A stretch of 10,359 nt of DNA from M3007 sp039804245. Its GTDB lineage: Bacteria; Bacteroidota; Bacteroidia; Chitinophagales; Saprospiraceae. The DNA lies in contig JBDLWO010000133.1 of the NCBI GenBank assembly GCA_039804245.1, forward strand, positions 1 to 10,359, written 5' to 3'. Both the position numbers and the translations under genes were made by a program. Of this stretch, positions 1-7,850 are shown one piece after another; the first letter of the stretch is position 1; every line of letters starts with the position of its first letter. A model generated the notes under the pieces. It searched no databases and had not been told where the DNA came from. It was given only the letters and a program-made list of their open reading frames with translations.

Positions 1-1677
1 CTTGTCGAGGGAGGCAAGTGCGTTGGACAGCTGGTTGTCCACCGTCACGAAATACTCTTCTGAATCCCAGTCGTTGAACTGGAAATCCTCGATTTTGTCG
101 TTGATTTGCAGGCGACTGTAATCGAAGCTGATGCGCAGTTTGTCGCTCGAACTGAGCGCCACAATCGGAATCACCAGTTCATGCCGGTCGAACGGAAATT
201 CAAATGACTTGAAATTACCCTGAAATTTACCGCTGATACGGTAAATTCTGACCCTGTAGTTATCCATCTTCTCCTCCGCTATCATGTACCGGTTGGCTTC
301 CTCCGAACTGATATTGCTGAAGTCAACGTACCCTTCTTTCATGATATACTGCGAATCGGCGATCACCCAGTAAAGGAGATTACAGTCGAATGTATTCTTT
401 CTGACATCAATATCGTTGATATCAATGACGTCAATACCGACGCGCAGATTTGGAATCACCTTGCCTTCCGCATTCATCTGGGAAGGACAGCTTCTTGTTT
501 TACCCCGGTCAACCTGTTCAAAATTGGGCGCTTTTTTCAGGATCAGCAGGCTGTCGAACGAGTAAAGTTCACTGCCGACGTTGATTTTTCTGTTTTTCAG
601 TCGCCTGAAGTAGTGCAGCATACTGTCTCTGCCATATTTCCGGTCTTCAAGGGCAGCCCGGAAGATATTGACCGCATCGTAGCAGCGGTGGAGCTGGTTG
701 TCTGCTCCCGCAATTTTCTCCCGGTCGGTTATTTCATAGGGCTTTGAGTAGCGCGCGGCAATTTCCTTCTTGTCGGCATACACGGTTTGAGGCAGTGCTT
801 CGTCTTCCTCGACGAGCCGGATAAACTTGTGGCCTCTTTTGAGCGTTACCTCCTCCAGTTTTGCGTCGCTCAGACTGGTGGAAATGCCGACAAACACTTT
901 GTTCCTGACAGTTGGTGCATTTTCAAGGTATCTGATAATCTCATCGCCGAAACCGCCGTGGGTATTGAGCAGAAAAACCCGGTGCTTGTTGCGGGAAAAC
1001 AGCCTGTCCAGTTGCTGCTGCATACTCCTTATGGTGTCTTCAGGCAGATCCCGGTTCTCTATATACGACCTTTGCCACAGACATATTGAATCATAACCGA
1101 TCCCGTTGCTTTCCAGACTTTCCAGGAACCGCTCGTGCAGCAGGTAGTCGCACTCCGTGATGAAACCGACCGATTTTTCCTTTTCTATCTCGCGGATATA
1201 CTGCACCAGATAATTGGGTTGTGGATCGTTGGGCTGCAGAAAGATGGCATTCCCCCCGAAATCGCCCTTGTTCTGGTCGGCACTGAGGGAAATGACCGGA
1301 ATCCGGCCTCTGATAATATCCCTGCCTTCTTTGATATACCGGCCCCAGGTGTTATCAATAACCAGCACTATATTGGTGTCCGCAGCGATCTGGCGGTAAA
1401 TGTCAGGCATCATTTCCGTCCTGTAATCGCACTGATACGCCTTCAGCTGGTACTCGACAGGAAATTCAGTTTCGTTGATCCGATCGAGATAGGTATTCAG
1501 TGCAACCAGATAGAGGGAGTCAGAGTACCCGTTCAGACTGTCCTTTGCCGTGTTGAGATAATTGAAGCCAATATAGGCGATATACTTGACAGGGCGATTG
1601 GTTCCGGGCTTGTTACAACTCTGGAGCAGGGAAAACAACAGTACGATTACAGTTGCAATCTGAATGGATCTTTTCAT
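1..1677 (-). CDS. Periplasmic-binding-protein/pLGIC-ectodomain fusion receptor, putative lipoprotein (3' end outside window)
   Basis: The frame stays open for 559 codons from the ATG at 1677 to base 1 with no stop, so the C-terminus is missing. Residues 1-21 form a lipoprotein signal: basic MKR, a hydrophobic stretch, then LLQSC with Cys21 as the likely lipidated residue. Residues ~29-395 resemble type-1 periplasmic-binding proteins of the branched-chain amino-acid/Receptor_ligand type: YIAYIGFN opening strand, IPVISLSADQNKGDFGG in the cleft region, HRCYDAVNIFRAALE near the end. Residues ~407-555 resemble a pLGIC extracellular domain: VGIDVIDINDIDVRKNTF (414-430), Trp437, then YRVRIYRISGKFQGNF leading into FPFDRHEL (494-501) with the hallmark Pro495 and Asp497, and FNDW near 537. 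No cysteine pair flanks that loop, as in prokaryotic members such as ELIC and GLIC. Channel helices would be expected just past the left edge. It starts 5 bases after the upstream membrane-protein gene. The ligand is unknown. A protein ending after the second domain, without a pore, cannot be excluded. Confidence 0.8.
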   Translation of the reverse strand, partial: MKRSIQIATVIVLLFSLLQSCNKPGTNRPVKYIAYIGFNYLNTAKDSLNGYSDSLYLVALNTYLDRINETEFPVEYQLKAYQCDYRTEMMPDIYRQIAADTNIVLVIDNTWGRYIKEGRDIIRGRIPVISLSADQNKGDFGGNAIFLQPNDPQPNYLVQYIREIEKEKSVGFITECDYLLHERFLESLESNGIGYDSICLWQRSYIENRDLPEDTIRSMQQQLDRLFSRNKHRVFLLNTHGGFGDEIIRYLENAPTVRNKVFVGISTSLSDAKLEEVTLKRGHKFIRLVEEDEALPQTVYADKKEIAARYSKPYEITDREKIAGADNQLHRCYDAVNIFRAALEDRKYGRDSMLHYFRRLKNRKINVGSELYSFDSLLILKKAPNFEQVDRGKTRSCPSQMNAEGKVIPNLRVGIDVIDINDIDVRKNTFDCNLLYWVIADSQYIMKEGYVDFSNISSEEANRYMIAEEKMDNYRVRIYRISGKFQGNFKSFEFPFDRHELVIPIVALSSSDKLRISFDYSRLQINDKIEDFQFNDWDSEEYFVTVDNQLSNALASLDK

Positions 1678-1682
1678 AACAG

Positions 1683-3197
1683 CTATAATTTTCTTATTAC
1701 AAGTTTATTGTTCAATACTCCGTAACGGGAGAGCGCCTTCTCGTAAGCCGAGACGGTACTGATTACTACACCTTCGGTCGGACGCACTCCATCAAACCAC
1801 ACAATAAAGCCTTTACTTCCTTTTTTAACACAACTCTGTGGGCCATAATTGGTTACTTCTATCCATTTTCTGAGATATAAAGCCCTGCTTTGCGCCTCGG
1901 CCTCGGTTTTATAAACGCCCTCCTGAATTATCCAGCCCGAGCCGGACAACAATTTGCATGGATCCTCCGGGTGTCCGGGAGCAGTTATAACAGGCGTCGG
2001 ATCGGGCCCTGCAGTAATGCTGTCTGTTTTTTCTGTGGGTTTTGTTTCCGTTTTTACTGTTTTTTCGGGTACAGGCGTTGCGAATTCATCCTCTGTCGGT
2101 ACCGATTTTTTTTCTCTGGAGGGCTTTGAGGGATCCTCGTCAACGAGATAGGAGTGGTCCTCCTTCGGGAGGCGGTTGTAACCGGCCAGTCTGGTCACTT
2201 CATCCACCTCGTGATGGGTTACATTCCAGAAAACAACCGTACAGGAAAACAGAGACAGCAGCGCTATCATTTTCTGGGTGGCGTATGATCTGGCAAACCG
2301 TTTGAAAGATAGATCGCCGAATGAGAAACTGCTTCCGGAGCCTTTCCCCGGCATGTTTTTAAACGGAAATGATACCACCCGTACCAATCTGCTGCCCATT
2401 TTCCGTAGAAAATCGTCGAGCGGGTCTCTTTTGCCGGGCTTGTTTTCCCTTGCTGCCCTGAATGTACCGGAAGCCTGTTTGTAAAAGTCTGACTTTGTTA
2501 TCCAGTGCGTTATTTTTCTGTCCTTTCCGAAAGCGCCAAGCCGCGAGGGGTCGCATATTTTTCGGATGGTGCCATCTGAATTGACTACAGCGAGGCCAAC
2601 TCCCCTGTATATGCACTGCTCGCGCAGTTCAATATAGTAAGGATCGAGAACCGAAGGAAAGACATCCTCCGACAGAACGATCCATTGTTCATCAGCCGCG
2701 TACTGCCCGAACTGTTCTATGGCATAGATACTTCTGTATTTCCGCCATTGTTTCATCAATATATACCAACTGAAAAAACCGGGTATGAAGAAGCCAAAAA
2801 TGATACCCATATTTCCGGCCGCCGAGAGTTGCAGCATCCACGGCAGATTTATTTCAAACAGGGTAATGAGGGCTGTTGCAGCGCATAACGAACCGAAAGC
2901 GAAGGCATCCCAGAGAAAATAATCTGTATTCAGCTGGTACTTGACTTCCCCGATTTTATCGAGTGACGTGGCCTCGTACGTGCAGACAAAAGGGGTACCG
3001 TCCGGTTTCAGAAAGGTGATCTTTCCATCGGCAATCCAGCCGTCTGTACTGGTATTGTCGAGGCTGACCGTCATGCCGGAGGCATCAGGTTGATACCTGT
3101 TTTTGTAAAAACCCTTCAGAAAAGGTACAAAAAGGTGCTTGACCTCATCTTCCGTGAGGCCGAAGCTGACAGGTACGTAGGCATATTTTTCTTTCAT
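1683..3197 (-). CDS. Three-pass membrane protein with SPOR-like periplasmic C-terminus, function unknown
   Basis: A 504-residue protein I do not recognise as a named family. Residues 1-93 are soluble. Hydrophobic segments at ~95-116 and ~128-148 form a hairpin. Residues ~150-305 are a second soluble part with an IELREQCIYRGVGLAVV stretch (189-205) that faintly recalls a restriction-endonuclease-like fold, but no catalytic PD-(D/E)xK set is visible. A third segment lies at ~309-327. After it comes a Pro/Thr/Glu/Lys-rich linker (~354-410) and a domain at ~411-504 beginning GWIIQEGVYKTEAEAQ, whose two beta-alpha-beta halves look like a SPOR (peptidoglycan-binding) fold, with Cys414 and Cys456 possibly disulfide-bonded. 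The inferred topology puts the first two soluble parts in the cytoplasm and the C-terminus in the periplasm. It starts 13 bases after the glmM-like gene and ends 5 bases before the receptor gene, so co-transcription is likely. A role as partner, anchor or signal relay for that receptor is an inference from position only. Confidence 0.85.
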   Translation of the reverse strand: MKEKYAYVPVSFGLTEDEVKHLFVPFLKGFYKNRYQPDASGMTVSLDNTSTDGWIADGKITFLKPDGTPFVCTYEATSLDKIGEVKYQLNTDYFLWDAFAFGSLCAATALITLFEINLPWMLQLSAAGNMGIIFGFFIPGFFSWYILMKQWRKYRSIYAIEQFGQYAADEQWIVLSEDVFPSVLDPYYIELREQCIYRGVGLAVVNSDGTIRKICDPSRLGAFGKDRKITHWITKSDFYKQASGTFRAARENKPGKRDPLDDFLRKMGSRLVRVVSFPFKNMPGKGSGSSFSFGDLSFKRFARSYATQKMIALLSLFSCTVVFWNVTHHEVDEVTRLAGYNRLPKEDHSYLVDEDPSKPSREKKSVPTEDEFATPVPEKTVKTETKPTEKTDSITAGPDPTPVITAPGHPEDPCKLLSGSGWIIQEGVYKTEAEAQSRALYLRKWIEVTNYGPQSCVKKGSKGFIVWFDGVRPTEGVVISTVSAYEKALSRYGVLNNKLVIRKL

Positions 3198-3210
3198 TTT
3201 CCGGTACGGA

Positions 3211-4587
3211 TCACCGGATTTCTCCTATATCGGCGATGATCTTTCTCGCAAGGTTGGTCGCAATGACCGCAGAATGGCTTTCAGAGTATATGCGTATAAT
3301 AGGCTCTGTGTTGGAAGGGCGCAGGTGCACCCAGCCGTCTTCAAAGTCAATTTTGAGTCCGTCTTCGGTATTGAGTTGCTCTCGCTGATACTTCTGTTTG
3401 AGTGTGCTGAAGATTTTGTCGAGATCAATATCCGGGGAGCGATCAATTTTGGTTTTGGACATCTGGTAATCCGGATAGGTTTTCCGAAGTGTTGACAACT
3501 GTTTGCCTGCATGGGCCAGATGACTGAGGAAAAGGGCTATGCCAATCAGTGCATCACGGCCGTAGTGGAGGTCGGGCATGATTACGCCTCCGTTACCTTC
3601 ACCACCGATTACTGCATTCACAGACTTCATCTTTTCCACCACATTCACCTCACCCACTGCTGCCGCATAATATGCACCATTGTATTTTAGTGTCACATCA
3701 CGCAGCGCGCGCGTACTGCTCAGGTTCGACACTGTATTTCCCGGGCGTTTTGAAAGCACATAATCGGCGACCGCTACAAGTGTATATTCCTCTCCGAACA
3801 ACTCTCCGTCTTCGCACATAAATACCAGCCGGTCCACATCGGGATCTACGGCGATACCGAGTTGTGCCTTTTGCATCCTTACTTCCGTTGAAAGCTGGCC
3901 CAGGTGCTCCTTTAAAGGCTCCGGGTTGTGGGCGAAGTGACCGTTCACCTCTCCATTGAGCAGGATGCACTCGCAGCCGAGCGCCTCCAGCAACGGAGGA
4001 ACTGACAGAGCGCCCGTGGAGTTGATGGCATCCACCACTATCCTGAAATTTTTGCTTTTGATGGCTTCAATATCTACCAGTGGATGTGCCAGAATTTTGT
4101 CAATATGGGTCTTTATATAGGTATCAACCTGCCTGTAAGAGCCCAGTTTATCCACCGGTGCATATTCCACACTTCTGGCGGCCACGATATCGAGCACATC
4201 GGCCCCATCGCGGGCACTGATAAACTCTCCCTTGTGATTCAGCAATTTGAGCGCATTCCACTCGCGGGGATTGTGGCTGGCTGTGAGGATAATTCCGCCT
4301 CCTGCGCCTTCCATCGGAACGGCGATCTCAACAGTGGGGGTCGTACTCAATCCCAGATCTGTTACGTTGATGCCCATACTGCGCAGCGTATTTACCACCA
4401 GCGAACTTACAATCTCACCGGAAATACGTCCGTCTCTGCCCACAACGATGTGATTTATACCGGTATTATTGATAACCCATTGCCCGAATGCAGCAGTACA
4501 CTCCACGATGTCCTGCGGGGTGAGGTTATCGCCCGGGCGGCCCCCAATGGTGCCGCGGAAGCCTGATATTGATTTTATGAGTGCCAA
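3211..4587 (-). CDS. glmM: Phosphoglucosamine mutase / phosphohexomutase, TTG start
   Basis: Alpha-D-phosphohexomutase superfamily, cytoplasmic. GlmM converts glucosamine-6-phosphate to glucosamine-1-phosphate on the way to UDP-GlcNAc for peptidoglycan. From the chosen start (458 residues) the four superfamily signatures are present in order: TASHNP with the phospho-accepting Ser104, the metal-binding DPDVDR (Asp248, Asp250, Asp252), the sugar-specificity loop GEGNGG (329-334), and the phosphate-binding RPSNTEP (423-429). Length is normal. No ATG is available: the frame is closed by a TAA just upstream and offers only CTG at 4620, TTG at 4617 and TTG at 4587. I chose 4587 because it gives MALIKSISGFRGTIGG, the usual family N-terminus; the 4617 start would add ten unconserved residues. 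The GEGNGG loop differs from the GEQSGH of E. coli GlmM, so phosphomannomutase or phosphoglucomutase activity is possible, although this variant is commonly annotated glmM in Bacteroidota. It heads the three-gene minus-strand cluster. Confidence 0.87.
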   Translation of the reverse strand: MALIKSISGFRGTIGGRPGDNLTPQDIVECTAAFGQWVINNTGINHIVVGRDGRISGEIVSSLVVNTLRSMGINVTDLGLSTTPTVEIAVPMEGAGGGIILTASHNPREWNALKLLNHKGEFISARDGADVLDIVAARSVEYAPVDKLGSYRQVDTYIKTHIDKILAHPLVDIEAIKSKNFRIVVDAINSTGALSVPPLLEALGCECILLNGEVNGHFAHNPEPLKEHLGQLSTEVRMQKAQLGIAVDPDVDRLVFMCEDGELFGEEYTLVAVADYVLSKRPGNTVSNLSSTRALRDVTLKYNGAYYAAAVGEVNVVEKMKSVNAVIGGEGNGGVIMPDLHYGRDALIGIALFLSHLAHAGKQLSTLRKTYPDYQMSKTKIDRSPDIDLDKIFSTLKQKYQREQLNTEDGLKIDFEDGWVHLRPSNTEPIIRIYSESHSAVIATNLARKIIADIGEIR

Positions 4588-4617
4588 GTCTGATGGAATT
4601 AGATGATGTACGAACAA

Positions 4618-4748
4618 CAGTTAATACCGCTCCGAATGGAATTGCATACAGGCGGCAATAACTGTTATCAACTGCAAAGGTAATCTGTAAATTGTTTGTT
4701 CGTAAAAATAAACCGAATCTTTGGAGAGCAATAATTACAGCCAAACTG
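4618..4748. other. Intergenic gap between rhaM and the glmM-like gene
   Basis: This 131-base spacer lies between two minus-strand genes. It contains a candidate promoter for the glmM-like gene (listed separately). Just past the rhaM stop codon the minus strand can form only a weak ACAG/CTGT hairpin, with no run of T after it, so I do not call a terminator. No open frame here resembles a gene. Confidence 0.5.
4675..4682 (-). promoter_or_regulatory. Candidate Bacteroidota -7 box upstream of the glmM-like gene
   Basis: The minus strand reads TACCTTTG, an exact match to the Bacteroidota TAnnTTTG -7 consensus. Transcription would start near 4668-4670, giving a leader of about 80 bases to the TTG at 4587. 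The partner -33 TTTG box is not clearly present about 20 bases upstream; only an A/T-rich TTTTTACG is seen. This suggests the three-gene cluster has its own promoter, separate from the rhamnose genes. Confidence 0.45.
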
Positions 4749-5060
4749 TCAAACCATATAAAAGACCTCTTTCAGGGGGATTGAAACCGGGGAATTATCC
4801 GGATTGGTCTCCATAATATCGGCCATGTACGCCCACCATTTCTGCATGACGGGATGATGGGGCAGTGCATCCATTTTCCGGGGTTCTTCTATCCGAAGCA
4901 CCCCGAACAGCGCGTTTGTTTCACTGTCCAGGAATATCGAGTAGTCTGAAATACCGGTTTCTCTGAGCAAATCAGACAACTCGGGCCATATTTCATCGTG
5001 CCGGCGGCGGTATTCTTCTTCGCAGCCGGCATTGAGTTTCATTTTAAAGGCAATACGCAT
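4749..5060 (-). CDS. rhaM: L-rhamnose mutarotase
   Basis: A 103-residue cytoplasmic enzyme of the RhaM family, which interconverts the alpha and beta anomers of L-rhamnose so that rhamnose isomerase is supplied with its preferred form. It is full length and shows the family's features throughout: MRIAFKMKLNAGCEEEY at the start, the YRRRHDEIWPEL block with Tyr17 and the catalytic-site His21, the paired Trp of MQKWWAYMADIM, and the near-invariant NPDNSPVSIPLKEVFY end. The ATG lies 9 bases after the stop of the rhamnosidase gene, so the two are almost certainly one operon. That fits: GH78 enzymes are inverting, release beta-L-rhamnose from alpha-linked substrates, and the mutarotase then speeds its equilibration. 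Confidence 0.96.
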   Translation of the reverse strand: MRIAFKMKLNAGCEEEYRRRHDEIWPELSDLLRETGISDYSIFLDSETNALFGVLRIEEPRKMDALPHHPVMQKWWAYMADIMETNPDNSPVSIPLKEVFYMV

Positions 5061-5069
5061 GTTTCGGAA

Positions 5070-7796
5070 TTATTTTTTCCACTCTGAATCGAAGCGATAG
5101 ACACCTGAGCCAACCCGGACAATGACGTAACCGGAGGCGGTGCCTGTGACAGTAATTCCGGCGGCATCTTTCAGTATTCCGCCATTCTCCTTTACGCTGT
5201 CGGGGTTTGTTGTCGGGATATATACTGTTGCGGTTGTATTGGCCGGCACTTCAGCCCGGAGCGTCAGCTTTCCGTCTTTGATATTCCAGCTGCTGGCAGC
5301 CCGTCCATAAGGAGTCTGAAGTACAGCCTCAGCGTTGCTGAAACCTCCGCCGGGGAATGGTTTGATCCGGATTGATTTGTAACCGGGGCCTCCGGCATCA
5401 GTGTCGAGGCCTGCCATCACGCGGTACATCCAGTCGCCGATGGCGCCGTAATCATAGTGGTTGAAGGAATTCATACCAGCCGACTGGAAGTCTCCGCCGG
5501 GTTTAATGCCGTCCCAGCGCTCCCAGATGGTGGTAGCGCCTTTGGTGACAGGATAAAGCCAGGAGGGGTACCCTTTTTGATTCAGCAATTCGTAAGCCAG
5601 GTCATTGTAGCCAAAACGGGTGAGTACGTGGCAAAGGTGTGGAGTGCCGAGGAAACCGGTGGTCAGATGTGTTCCGTAATTCTTTACGTTTTCTGCCAGT
5701 TTTTGAGCTGTTCCGGGCCGGATATGTTCAGGCAGCATATCAAACTGGAGTGCCAGCACACAGGCGGTCTGGGTGGGTGACGCCAACCGGCCATTGGGCG
5801 TCACATACTCGTTCATGAAGGCAAATTTGATGCCTTCCAGCAGTTTTTTATATTCATCTGCTTCACCGGTTTTGCCCAGTACATTAGCAGCATTGATGAG
5901 TAACTGGGTAGAATGCGCATAAAAACACTGTGCAATCAGGTACTTGTCGGTTACAGCAGAGCGACCATCATTATCGTCTTCGGGCCGATAAAACAGCCAG
6001 TCGCCGAAGTGAAATCCGGTGTTCCACAGATTATTGACACTCTTGCTCCGCATATACTCTACCCAGGCCTTCATGGAGGGATACTGATCTTCGAGTATCC
6101 GTTTGTCGCCGTAGGCCAGCCAGGCATTCCACGGAATGATATTGGATACATCCGCCCAGCCGGTGGAGGCGGAAGCGCCGGCGCCCAGTACATTGGGCAC
6201 AACAAAGGGAACCGAGCCATCCGGATTCTGGTCGGCCGCCACATCTTTCAGCCATTTGCTGAAAAAGTTGTGCACATCGAAGTTGAACATGGCCGTGCGG
6301 CTGAAAGCCTGTGCATCGCCAGTCCAGCCCAGCCTTTCATCGCGCTGCGGGCAATCGGTAGGCACATCGAGGAAGTTGCCGCGCTGTCCCCACTGAATGT
6401 TATGCTGCAACTGATTGACCAGGGAGTCGGAGCAGGTGAATGTACCTGCGGGCTTCATATCGGAATACAGGGCGACTGCAGAAATATCGCCTGGTGAAAG
6501 CAGGCCGGGATATCCGTCAATTTTTACATAACGGAAACCGTGAAAAGTGAAATGAGGTTCGAATTGTTCTGCAGCCTTGCCTCCCAGTACCCAGTAGTCG
6601 GTACAACGGGCACCGCGCAGATTTTCGGTGTAGAAGTTGCCTTCCTTGTCGAGCACTTCAGCAAATTGGAGCCTGATTGTGTCTCCTTTCCTGCCGGAGG
6701 CCGTCAGCATGGCCCATCCAACCAGATTCTGACCGAAGTCGGCCACCAGCTCACCCTTGGGTGTTTTGAATATTTTCGGATTGGAGAATACCTCATGCTT
6801 TTTGATGTGCTCATTATAGGTGGCAACGAGTTTGTCTTTTCCTCCGGGCACTATTTTGACTGGTTTCCAGCCTCTGTCATCGAAACCCGGTTTATCCCAG
6901 CCGGGCAACTCCATCCCGGTGTTATACGTTTCGCCGTGGTAAATTTCCGAACTTCTGACCGGACCGGATGTGGTGTATTTCCAGCCGCTGTCGGTAGAAA
7001 TGGTGGCAGTACTGCCATCAGCGAACTCCAGCACCAGCATACAAAGCAGGGATATATCCTTTCCATAGAAGTTGCGCTGACCCGAGAAGCCGATATTTCC
7101 ACGCCACCAGCCGCTGCCGAGGGTTACGCCGATGGCATTTTTATCACGGTTCATCAGGGGAGTCACATCATAGACCTGATACTGCAGCCGTTTCTGATAG
7201 GCCGTCCAGCCGGGTGTGAGAAAAGCCTCCCCCACCCTTTTCCCGTTGATTTGCGCTTCATAAAGCCCATGAGCGGTGATATAAAGCGTTGCGCTGCGCA
7301 CCTGTTGGGTAAGTCCGAACTCCCTTCTGAACATGGGGCTCGGCAAAGTGGAATCTTCGGGCTCTGAAACCGTTATCCACCCGGCTTTCCAGTCCGACTC
7401 GTTCAGGAGACCCATCCGCCAGAAGGCAGGCTCTGTCCAGTCAGATACATTACCCCGGTTATCCCATATACGCACCTGCCACCAGTATTTACGGCCTGAC
7501 TGAAGCTCCTTCCCCGTATATTCCACCCATTGGGAATTACTGGATGAGACCTTGCCGGATGTCCAGATCAGCTTGTTAGTGAACAGGTACTCGGAACCTT
7601 CGGCTACCCTTATCTCGTAAGCTTCCTGTAAAACACCTCTTTCTTCGCTCTGAATCTTCCAGCCGAAACGGGGCTGAACGTCGATACTGAGTGGCTGCGT
7701 CAGGTTTTCCACGCGTGTATCTGTTACACGCACCTGCGCGTGAAGCAGACCGACACAAACAAGCAGGGCAACTGACAGGATTGATTTGAAACTCAT
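5070..7796 (-). CDS. Secreted alpha-L-rhamnosidase, GH78
   Basis: A 908-residue glycoside hydrolase that removes terminal alpha-L-rhamnose from plant or microbial polysaccharides and glycosides. Residues 1-20 form a Sec signal peptide with likely cleavage after LLHA, before Gln21; there is no convincing lipobox, so it is probably periplasmic or exported. Domain order is that of GH78: an N-terminal beta-sandwich (~25-125, RVENLTQPLSIDVQPRFGW), a rhamnosidase-type sugar-binding domain (~135-320, AHGLYEAQINGKRVG, LGSGWWRG), a further beta domain (~330-445), the (alpha/alpha)6 catalytic barrel (~450-800) and a C-terminal beta domain (~805-900). The catalytic barrel has DCPQRDERLGWTGD (481-494), with the expected general-acid Glu487, and TIWERWDG (756-763), where Glu759 fits the expected second carboxylate. 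Full length for the family. The ATG at 7796 directly precedes the signal peptide. The gene leads an operon with rhaM. Confidence 0.96.
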   Translation of the reverse strand: MSFKSILSVALLVCVGLLHAQVRVTDTRVENLTQPLSIDVQPRFGWKIQSEERGVLQEAYEIRVAEGSEYLFTNKLIWTSGKVSSSNSQWVEYTGKELQSGRKYWWQVRIWDNRGNVSDWTEPAFWRMGLLNESDWKAGWITVSEPEDSTLPSPMFRREFGLTQQVRSATLYITAHGLYEAQINGKRVGEAFLTPGWTAYQKRLQYQVYDVTPLMNRDKNAIGVTLGSGWWRGNIGFSGQRNFYGKDISLLCMLVLEFADGSTATISTDSGWKYTTSGPVRSSEIYHGETYNTGMELPGWDKPGFDDRGWKPVKIVPGGKDKLVATYNEHIKKHEVFSNPKIFKTPKGELVADFGQNLVGWAMLTASGRKGDTIRLQFAEVLDKEGNFYTENLRGARCTDYWVLGGKAAEQFEPHFTFHGFRYVKIDGYPGLLSPGDISAVALYSDMKPAGTFTCSDSLVNQLQHNIQWGQRGNFLDVPTDCPQRDERLGWTGDAQAFSRTAMFNFDVHNFFSKWLKDVAADQNPDGSVPFVVPNVLGAGASASTGWADVSNIIPWNAWLAYGDKRILEDQYPSMKAWVEYMRSKSVNNLWNTGFHFGDWLFYRPEDDNDGRSAVTDKYLIAQCFYAHSTQLLINAANVLGKTGEADEYKKLLEGIKFAFMNEYVTPNGRLASPTQTACVLALQFDMLPEHIRPGTAQKLAENVKNYGTHLTTGFLGTPHLCHVLTRFGYNDLAYELLNQKGYPSWLYPVTKGATTIWERWDGIKPGGDFQSAGMNSFNHYDYGAIGDWMYRVMAGLDTDAGGPGYKSIRIKPFPGGGFSNAEAVLQTPYGRAASSWNIKDGKLTLRAEVPANTTATVYIPTTNPDSVKENGGILKDAAGITVTGTASGYVIVRVGSGVYRFDSEWKK

Positions 7797-7850
7797 TGGA
7801 TATTCTGATGAAAGATGAACAGACCTGATAAATTATCGCCGGAAACACCC

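Noticed and set aside
1135..1725. A 196-residue open frame on the plus strand opposite the receptor gene
   Set aside because: It overlaps the convincing minus-strand binding-protein domain and runs across the junction of two minus-strand genes, with no recognisable motifs.
4728..4748. Possible terminator after rhaM
   Set aside because: Only a 4-base-pair ACAG/CTGT stem can form and no T-run follows, too weak to call.
6540..7367. A 275-residue open frame on the plus strand inside the rhamnosidase gene
   Set aside because: The opposite strand encodes conserved GH78 domains throughout; this frame shows no family features.
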